Notes under the pieces: model-generated | The model's input: the letters and a program-made list of their open reading frames with translations, nothing else | The model's database searches: none | Told to the model about the DNA's origin: nothing | Shown here: positions 58,902 to 64,000 of the stretch, piece by piece | Numbering within the stretch: position 1 is the first letter of the stretch | Layout of the letters: each line of letters opens with the position of its first letter | Made by a program: the position numbers and the translations under genes | DNA from: Trichococcus pasteurii | GTDB taxonomy: Bacteria > Bacillota > Bacilli > Lactobacillales > Aerococcaceae | DNA: 64,000 bases | Direction of reading: 5' to 3' | Assembly: GCF_900112935.1 (NCBI RefSeq) | Contig: NZ_FONM01000001.1 | Location: 1 to 64,000, forward strand

Positions 58902-59792
58902 ATGATTGGGGTGGATGAGTTGAAGGAAGCTATGTTGTACGAAAAACTGGGGGACGGCAGAGTCAGGTGCGGCGTCTGTCCACATCATTGCGTCATAGCG
59001 GAAGGCAAACGGGGAATCTGCGCCGTCAGGGAGAATCGGGAGGGGACTCTGTATGCATTGAATTATGGGAAAGCAATCGCGGTTGCGATCGACCCCATCG
59101 AGAAGAAGCCGCTCAATCATTTCCTTCCCGGCACTACAGCCTATTCGTTCGCTACGATCGGGTGCAATCTGCGCTGCCTCTGGTGCCAGAACTGGGCGAT
59201 TTCGCAGGCCTCCAAACCGGATCGTCCGATCTATGGAGAGGACATCAGCCCGGAAGAACATGTGCGGCGGGCTTTGGCTGCCGGCTGTCCTTCCATCGCC
59301 TACACGTACACGGAACCGATCATCTTTGTAGAATACGCGCTTGACACGATGAAGCTGGCCCGTGAAGCGGGATTGAAGAATATCTGGAAGACGGCCGGCT
59401 ATGCGACGAAGGAAACGCTGGATGCAATCATTCCTTATTTGGATGCCGTCAATGTCGACCTGAAAGGGACTGATGACGAAGTCTACAAGGAACACTGCGG
59501 CGGAACGACGCAGCCGGTCCTGGACACGATCAAACACTTCCATGCAGCAGGTGTGCACCTCGAAATCACAACGCTTGTCGTCCCAGGGGTGAATGACCGC
59601 ATCGACCAACTGGAACGGATGGCGCGCTTCATCGCCGAGGAAGTCGGCAAAGAAGTGCCTTGGCATGTCAACCGCTTTTTCCCTGGCTGGAAAATGATGG
59701 ATACGGCCATCACGCCGATGGAGACCTTGGAAACAGCCGCAGCCATCGGCAAAAAATACGGTTTGCAGCACGTGCACATCGGCAACATCTGA
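58902..59792 (+). CDS. amrS: AmmeMemoRadiSam-type radical SAM enzyme
   Basis: 296 residues if ATG 58902 is used, though that codon lacks spacing from its only GAAGTGG site; TTG 58920 after GGGGTGG or ATG 58932 are alternatives that give the usual KEAMLYEKLGDGRVRC start. Cys-rich N-terminus CGVCPHHCVIAEGKRGICAVREN, then radical SAM cluster motif CNLRCLWC (CX3CX2C) near residue 88 and AYTYTEPIIF, TAGYATKETL, NVDLKGTDDEVYKEHCGG, HVNRFFPGW. This pattern is the radical SAM member of the AmmeMemoRadiSam system, a widespread but biochemically unexplained set normally with a Memo-like and an AMMECR1 protein. Memo-like gene follows at 17 bases and metK next. Confidence 0.92.
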   Translation: MIGVDELKEAMLYEKLGDGRVRCGVCPHHCVIAEGKRGICAVRENREGTLYALNYGKAIAVAIDPIEKKPLNHFLPGTTAYSFATIGCNLRCLWCQNWAISQASKPDRPIYGEDISPEEHVRRALAAGCPSIAYTYTEPIIFVEYALDTMKLAREAGLKNIWKTAGYATKETLDAIIPYLDAVNVDLKGTDDEVYKEHCGGTTQPVLDTIKHFHAAGVHLEITTLVVPGVNDRIDQLERMARFIAEEVGKEVPWHVNRFFPGWKMMDTAITPMETLETAAAIGKKYGLQHVHIGNI

Positions 59793-59808
59793 AAAGGAGG
59801 GATCCCTT

Positions 59809-60459
59809 ATGTTGGTTTTTGGCGTCATCAGTCCGCATCCGCCGCTCATCATTCCGGAAATCGGTGGGAAGGACATTGAAAGGGTAAAACGGACAGTGTC
59901 TGCTATGGAGAGCGCGGCCGAAAGACTTTCCGTCGCAAAACCGGACCGACTACTCATCATCTCGCCGCATGAAGGACATGGCTTTGAGGTTCCCTTGCAT
60001 TATCTCGACAGACAACTGCCGCCCAACCTGGAAACGGAAAAGATTTTGGTGACGGTGCCTTCCTACGAGCACTATTATGAATGGGGAAAACGCTATGGGG
60101 GAGCTTGCGACCAATCGGATCTGCGCACAGCCATCATCGCCTCAGCCGATCTGTCGCACGTGCTGAAGCCGGACGGGCCCTATGGCTATCATTCGGCGGG
60201 ACCGTTTTTTGATAAATTAGTGATCAAAGCCATCAAGGAAAAGGATGCCGGGCAACTCTTGCGGTTGGATGGCGGGTTCCTTGAAAGGGCTGCGGAGTGC
60301 GGGCTGCGCTCCATCCTGTTCCTGATGGGAGCGTTCGAAGGCAGGGAATACGAAGCGGAAGTGCTCTCCTACGAAGGCCCTTTCGGGGTCGGTTACCTTG
60401 TCGCAACCTTTATGCCTTCGGAGTCCGAAGAGCAAATCAAGGTTGCGCGAAGTTTATAA
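59809..60459 (+). CDS. Memo-like protein of the AmmeMemoRadiSam system (class III extradiol dioxygenase fold)
   Basis: 216 residues, ATG after AAAAGGAGGGATCCCTT. MLVFGVISPHPPLIIPEIGGKDIERV, LLIISPHEGHGFEVPLHYLD and AIIASADLSHVLKPDGPYGYHSAGPFFDKLV are the conserved LigB/Memo blocks holding metal-type His residues. In many Firmicutes this domain is fused to an AMMECR1 domain of about 170 residues; here it ends at residue 216 and no AMMECR1-like sequence lies in the 55-base gap to metK. Enzymatic activity is not established; ring-cleavage is not assumed. Confidence 0.9.
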   Translation: MLVFGVISPHPPLIIPEIGGKDIERVKRTVSAMESAAERLSVAKPDRLLIISPHEGHGFEVPLHYLDRQLPPNLETEKILVTVPSYEHYYEWGKRYGGACDQSDLRTAIIASADLSHVLKPDGPYGYHSAGPFFDKLVIKAIKEKDAGQLLRLDGGFLERAAECGLRSILFLMGAFEGREYEAEVLSYEGPFGVGYLVATFMPSESEEQIKVARSL

Positions 60460-60514
60460 AACAAGTTTTGGAAGGTTGCGTCATTCATTTTTTAGTAAAA
60501 AGAGGCGATAAAGT

Positions 60515-61705
60515 ATGAAGAGAACATTTTTCACCTCGGAATCGGTCATGGAGGGGCACCCGGATAAACTCTGCGATCAGATAGCCGACGGGGTTCTGGA
60601 CGCCATTTTGGAAGATGATCCGTTCGCGCGGGTGGCTTGCGATGTTTCCGCCAGTACTGGTTTGATCACGGTTTTCGGCCAGATTACGACGGTCAGCACG
60701 GTGGACATTCCGGCCATCGTGCGGTCCATCATTCAGGATGTCGGCTATACGGACAGCGACTTTGGTATCGATGGGAAGGCCTGTTCCGTCCTGATCGGTT
60801 TGGACAGGCAATCGGCGGATATCGCCGCAGGAGTGCGATCCTCTTTGGAAAAGCGGCTCGGTTCGGACGATGAAACGGACCAATTGGGCGCCGGCGATCA
60901 AGGGCTGATGTTCGGCTATGCCTGCAAGGAAACAACGGAGTTGATGCCGCTGCCGATCACGTTGGCGCACAAGTTAGCCGAGAAGGCTGCGGACCTGAGG
61001 AAATCAGGGGAGCTGCCCTATTTGAGGCCGGACGGCAAAACGCAGGTGACTGTGGAGTATGCGGACGAACGGGTCAAACGGGTCGAAGCGGTCGTCATTG
61101 CTTGCCAGCATGACGAATCAATAAATCAAGAACAAATCAGAGAGGACATGCTACGGAAGGTGATTCCGGCTGTCATCCCGCCGGAACTGTTGGATGATCA
61201 GACGAAATATTTCGTAAATGCCACCGGCCGTTTCGTCATCGGCGGTCCTGCCGGCGATTCGGGATGGACCGGTAAAAAGATTATCGTCGACACCTATGGC
61301 GGCTCTGCGCGGCATGGGGGAGGATCCTTTTCCGGCAAAGATCCGACCAAAGTCGACCGCTCCGCTGCCTATGCTGCCCGATATGTGGCGAAAAACGTCG
61401 TGGCAGCAGGCTTGGCCGACAGCTGCGAAATCCAGCTGGCTTATGTCATCGGAATGGCCAAACCCGTTTCCATCCGAGTCGAAACTTTCGGGACCGCCAG
61501 CATTGCTGAAGAACAGATCGAAGAACTGATCAACAAGCACTTCGACCTGCGCCCATCCGCAATCATCCGCGATTTCGACCTGCGGAATCCAATCTACAGA
61601 AAGCTTGCCTGCTACGGCCATTTCGGTAGGCCTGAATTGGATTTGCCCTGGGAGCGGACCGATAAGGCTGCCTTGTTGGCGGAAGAAGCGATGGATTTGA
61701 AATGA
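60515..61705 (+). CDS. metK: S-adenosylmethionine synthetase
   Basis: 396 residues, ATG after AAGAGGCGATAAAGT. MetK signatures: [21 protein letters not shown] (His 15-type), [56 protein letters not shown], all with catalytic His/Lys/Asp. Converts methionine and ATP to S-adenosylmethionine, pyrophosphate and phosphate. It lies 55 bases after the Memo gene, which is consistent with one operon linking SAM production to a radical SAM enzyme, and its product connects to the metF-metH operon 8 kb away. No SAM riboswitch seen in the short gap. Confidence 0.96.
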   Translation: MKRTFFTSESVMEGHPDKLCDQIADGVLDAILEDDPFARVACDVSASTGLITVFGQITTVSTVDIPAIVRSIIQDVGYTDSDFGIDGKACSVLIGLDRQSADIAAGVRSSLEKRLGSDDETDQLGAGDQGLMFGYACKETTELMPLPITLAHKLAEKAADLRKSGELPYLRPDGKTQVTVEYADERVKRVEAVVIACQHDESINQEQIREDMLRKVIPAVIPPELLDDQTKYFVNATGRFVIGGPAGDSGWTGKKIIVDTYGGSARHGGGSFSGKDPTKVDRSAAYAARYVAKNVVAAGLADSCEIQLAYVIGMAKPVSIRVETFGTASIAEEQIEELINKHFDLRPSAIIRDFDLRNPIYRKLACYGHFGRPELDLPWERTDKAALLAEEAMDLK

Positions 61706-61736
61706 TTGCCGAAACGTCAGACAGGGGATGAATTTT

Positions 61737-62432
61737 ATGGATAGAAAGCAGATTCGTCAGGAAAGGAGCAATTTGTTAAGATTGGTCCTGTTCCGGCTTT
61801 TTTCAGGGTTGCTCCTGATCGGAGGCACCTTGTTCGCATTGGCGGGCACCTTCCGGTATTGGCAGGCATGGCTTTTTCTGGGGGCATTGGCGATTCCGTT
61901 GGTCATGACGCTAGTCTTTTTGATGCGGAAGGATCCCGTTTTGCTGGGAAAACGGATGAACCTGAAGGAACCGCGCAAAGAGCAACGCAAAATCGTCCAA
62001 ATTTCAGGGCTGTTCATGCTCCTGGGCTTTTTTCTGCCGGGGGTGGATTTCCGTTACCAGTGGTCCGATGTTCCGCTTTGGCTGATTGTTGCCAGCGTCA
62101 TTGTGTTCGAGTGCGCCTACGCGATGGTGGTCGCCGTATTCGCCCAGAACAGCTATGCCTCCCGGGTCGTCGAAATCCAGGAAGGGCAGCAGCTGATCGA
62201 TACCGGGCTCTATGCGATCATCCGCCACCCGATGTATTCGGCATCCATCATCCTGTATCTGTCGATTCCGCTGATGCTCGGGTCCTATGTTGCCGTGATT
62301 CCGATGGTTTTGAGCTGCCTCGAAATCATCGCGCGTATAAAAGACGAGGAGGAGATGCTGAAAGCAGGGCTAGCCGGTTACACAGCCTATACCCAGCGAG
62401 TCAAATACCGCCTGATCCCCTACATTTGGTGA
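61737..62432 (+). CDS. Isoprenylcysteine carboxyl methyltransferase-like (ICMT/PEMT) membrane protein
   Basis: 231 residues from ATG 61737 with CAGGGGATG nine bases upstream (61728 sits inside that site). Five to six membrane helices; C-terminal catalytic-type motif GLYAIIRHPMYSASIILYLSIPLMLGSY followed by RIKDEEEMLKAGLAGYTAYTQRVKYRLIPYIW, the ICMT/phospholipid N-methyltransferase signature for SAM binding. Substrate unknown. Its position after metK may be coincidental or reflect SAM use. Terminator at 62464-62520. Confidence 0.9.
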   Translation: MDRKQIRQERSNLLRLVLFRLFSGLLLIGGTLFALAGTFRYWQAWLFLGALAIPLVMTLVFLMRKDPVLLGKRMNLKEPRKEQRKIVQISGLFMLLGFFLPGVDFRYQWSDVPLWLIVASVIVFECAYAMVVAVFAQNSYASRVVEIQEGQQLIDTGLYAIIRHPMYSASIILYLSIPLMLGSYVAVIPMVLSCLEIIARIKDEEEMLKAGLAGYTAYTQRVKYRLIPYIW

Positions 62433-62463
62433 GTTTGCGAGTCTGGCATGTTCACTCATACAA

Positions 62464-62520
62464 CAAAAAAACAGCCCGCTGACTGGTTCGGATTTTTCCG
62501 AATAGTCAACGGGTTGTTTT
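62464..62520. terminator. Bidirectional intrinsic terminator
   Basis: AAAACAGCCCG..GACT..TTCGGA pairs with TCCGAA..GTC..CGGGTTGTTTT. Confidence 0.88.
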
Positions 62521-62552
62521 GGATTATTGGGTGATTAGATGGCTAGCTTCAC

Positions 62553-62710
62553 GGGTTAGCCCTTCAAAAAATATAAAGGAACCCCTTGTCTCTACGATCC
62601 AAGGATACTATTCGACTAACCTGCTGACGCAGGAAGTCTCTCAGCATATTGCGCTCTACGATGCTCAGTCGGCACGATTTCCTAAATTTCTTTCAGGGCT
62701 GAGCGAACCC
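62553..62710. mobile_element. Candidate MITE-like element with imperfect terminal inverted repeats
   Basis: Non-coding 158 bases between the terminator and queC. The left end (GGGTTAGCCCTTCAAAAAAT) and the reverse complement of the right end (GGGTTCGCTCAGCCCTGAAA...) share AGCCCT, an A-rich tract and AGGAA in the same order, about 24 bases each. CTCTACGAT occurs twice inside as a direct repeat. No transposase gene or target duplication is evident. Confidence 0.4.
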
Positions 62711-62722
62711 GTTCCGCTTTTC

Positions 62723-63391
62723 TTATTTATTCAAATATTCTGTCAGTCCGGCGTTCCGGAGTTTGCAGGAAGGGCATTCGCCGCAACCACCGGGGACACC
62801 CATATAACAAGTATGGGTATGTTCCTCGATGTAGGCGAGGCAACCCAGCTGATCGGCCAGCTCCCATGTCTGCGCTTTGGTCAGGTACATCAACGGCGTT
62901 TCAACGTTGAAATTGTAATCCATGGCCAAGTTCAGGGTCACGTTCATCGATTTGACGAACACATCGCGGCAGTCTGGATAGCCGCTGAAGTCCGTTTCGC
63001 ACACGCCCAATATGATGGTGCGGATGCCTTTGGATTTGGCGAAAATGCCTGCCAACAACAGGAACAGTGCGTTCCGTCCATCGACGAAGGTGTTCGGATA
63101 GTCTTCGGCATCGGCTTCTTTGATTGTCTGCGACTCATCCATCAATGCGTTCGTCGTGACTTTACCCATGACCTGCGCATCCAAGATGTGGTGTTCGACC
63201 CCCAGATCTTTGGCAATCCATGCCGCCCGTTCCAGTTCGATGCCATGGCGTTGGCCATAGCTGAAGGAAAGCGCCACTGTGTTTGCCGCGCCGTACTTTT
63301 GGATGGCTTGGATCAGGCAAGTCGTGGAATCCTGCCCGCCTGAAAAGATGACCAATGCTTGTTTTTGCGTTGTCCCGTTCACATTTTCCAT
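62723..63391 (-). CDS. queC: 7-cyano-7-deazaguanine synthase
   Basis: 222 residues on the minus strand; its ATG immediately follows the queF stop (TAG then ATG). PP-loop [16 protein letters not shown] at residues 13-28, [15 protein letters not shown], the [19 protein letters not shown] block and zinc site [18 protein letters not shown] (four Cys). Makes preQ0 from 7-carboxy-7-deazaguanine using ATP and ammonia, the step before QueF in queuosine synthesis. Downstream is the MITE-like region and a terminator. The plus-strand frame covering it is an antisense shadow. Confidence 0.96.
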   Translation of the reverse strand: MENVNGTTQKQALVIFSGGQDSTTCLIQAIQKYGAANTVALSFSYGQRHGIELERAAWIAKDLGVEHHILDAQVMGKVTTNALMDESQTIKEADAEDYPNTFVDGRNALFLLLAGIFAKSKGIRTIILGVCETDFSGYPDCRDVFVKSMNVTLNLAMDYNFNVETPLMYLTKAQTWELADQLGCLAYIEEHTHTCYMGVPGGCGECPSCKLRNAGLTEYLNK

Positions 63392-63892
63392 CTAGCGGTT
63401 GTCGACTTTCTCAGGATAAAGATCGTGCTGCGCCAAGCGTTGCCAAGCCACGTCTTCCCATTTTGTGTCGGGTTTGCCGTAGTTGCAGTAAGGATCGATC
63501 GAGATGCCGCCTCTCGGTGTGAATTTGCCCCACACCTCGATGTATTTCGGCGCCATCAACGCAATCAGATCCTTCATGATGATGTTCATGCAATCCTCGT
63601 GGAAGTCGCCGTGGTTGCGGAAACTGAAAAGGTAGAGCTTCAACGATTTGCTTTCGACCATGATCTCTCCCGGGACGTAGGAAATGTAGATGGTCGCAAA
63701 ATCGGGCTGTCCCGTCATCGGGCACAGGCTCGTGAATTCGGGGCAGTTGAATTTCACAAAGTAATCATTATCAGGATGCTTGTTCGGAAAAGTCTCGAGG
63801 ACTTTCGGATCGTAGTCCTGCGGGTATTTAGTCTGTTGGTTGCCCAATTGGGTGATGCCGTTCAGATCGGCTTCATTTCTGCCTGCGGTCAT
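63392..63892 (-). CDS. queF: NADPH-dependent 7-cyano-7-deazaguanine reductase
   Basis: 166 residues; minus-strand ATG with AAGGAGGAAAAGA upstream. Type I (single-domain, YkvM-like) Que[21 protein letters not shown] contains the QueF signature, [14 protein letters not shown] holds the nucleophile Cys that forms the thioimide with preQ0, and [13 protein letters not shown] the end. Reduces preQ0 to preQ1. Same operon as queC and with a further gene upstream that ends at 63911. Confidence 0.96.
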   Translation of the reverse strand: MTAGRNEADLNGITQLGNQQTKYPQDYDPKVLETFPNKHPDNDYFVKFNCPEFTSLCPMTGQPDFATIYISYVPGEIMVESKSLKLYLFSFRNHGDFHEDCMNIIMKDLIALMAPKYIEVWGKFTPRGGISIDPYCNYGKPDTKWEDVAWQRLAQHDLYPEKVDNR

Positions 63893-63910
63893 TTCTTTTC
63901 CTCCTTGCGC

Positions 63911-64000
63911 TTAGGGTTTCAGAAGCGCGCTTTTATAGAATCGTTTTTCCAGTGCCTGCACCAAAAAGTAGCCGACGAAAGCCGGTACCGATTGGCCGAT
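63911..64000 (-). CDS. C-terminus of a gene upstream of queF, probably a membrane transporter (partial)
   Basis: Minus-strand frame open from the window edge to TAA at 63911-63913, 29 residues: a hydrophobic stretch SVPAFVGYFLVQALEKRF followed by a basic end YKSALLKP. Starts outside the window. The hydrophobic segment suggests the last helix of a membrane protein; in a queF-queC operon a queuosine-precursor transporter (QueT/QrtT-like) is the likely candidate, but 29 residues cannot prove it. Confidence 0.5.
   Translation of the reverse strand: MGQSVPAFVGYFLVQALEKRFYKSALLKP

Noticed and set aside
62519-63343. Plus-strand open frame over queC
   Set aside because: Antisense to a clear queC; starts within a terminator and MITE-like region.
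1-64000. Prophage or insertion sequence content
   Set aside because: No transposase, integrase, phage structural or plasmid replication gene found in any region.

Overview
The window looks like a chromosomal segment of a low-to-medium GC Bacillota, most likely a member of the Lactobacillales near Carnobacteriaceae (Trichococcus-like). This is inferred from strong AGGAGG ribosome sites, short tandem operons, many U-tailed terminators, a PyrR-type leader on a uracil permease, ECF-transporter and aspartase/OFA transporter genes, and roughly half-GC coding DNA. It contains no rRNA, CRISPR array, prophage or recognisable transposase, and one tRNA. Species identity is inference only.

Layout. 0-10 kb: the end of a transketolase gene and an unrecognised cytosolic propeller protein; a minus-strand carboxymuconolactone decarboxylase-cupin pair; an AT-rich DUF1295 membrane gene; a MerR regulator with DUF3737 and a MalY/PatB C-S lyase; a LysR regulator; then metallo-hydrolase, histidine phosphatase, aldo/keto reductase and YkvA-like genes. 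10-19 kb: an NfsA-like reductase; an 880-base gap holding a probable structured RNA and a 43-residue ORF; a CLC-F-like fluoride/proton antiporter; two VOC proteins; a class V aminotransferase-ECF transporter operon; a TraX-like protein with a VanX-type lipoprotein; tRNA-Val(GAC). 19-31 kb: YehS-like, RluA-type and short UvrA-like genes; a Cys-rich leader peptide with its own terminator ahead of a LysR gene; a lone propeller lipo/membrane protein; and a divergent ABC exporter (ATPase plus FtsX-type permease) with a membrane-fusion adaptor carrying 96-base tandem repeats.

31-50 kb: acetyltransferases, a YibE/F pair, DUF1846, Lrp-like regulator/aspartase, PyrR-controlled uracil permease, a three-gene unit ending in a molybdopterin-domain lipoprotein, pabA-pabB-pabC for p-aminobenzoate, ttcA-like, Nudix, PhnB-like and bactofilin-like genes. 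50-64 kb: a LysR gene followed by metF, a free-standing MetH reactivation domain and a MetH lacking that domain; an OFA-family transporter; a GNAT-Maf fusion; an acetyltransferase; a radical SAM-Memo pair (AmmeMemoRadiSam type, no AMMECR1 partner here) followed by metK; and the queF-queC operon.

One-carbon and sulfur metabolism recur: pabABC supplies folate precursor, metF and metH make methionine, metK makes S-adenosylmethionine, MalY releases sulfur from cystathionine, and two related LysR regulators are of the type that controls Cys/Met genes. The most promising unexplained items are the Cys-codon leader/attenuator at 23.2-23.5 kb, the RNA candidate at 11.3-11.56 kb, the AMMECR1-less radical SAM-Memo-metK cluster, the MerR-type promoter pair at 2.5 and 4.2 kb, and a dispersed CTCCGG/CCGGAG intergenic element present at least three times.
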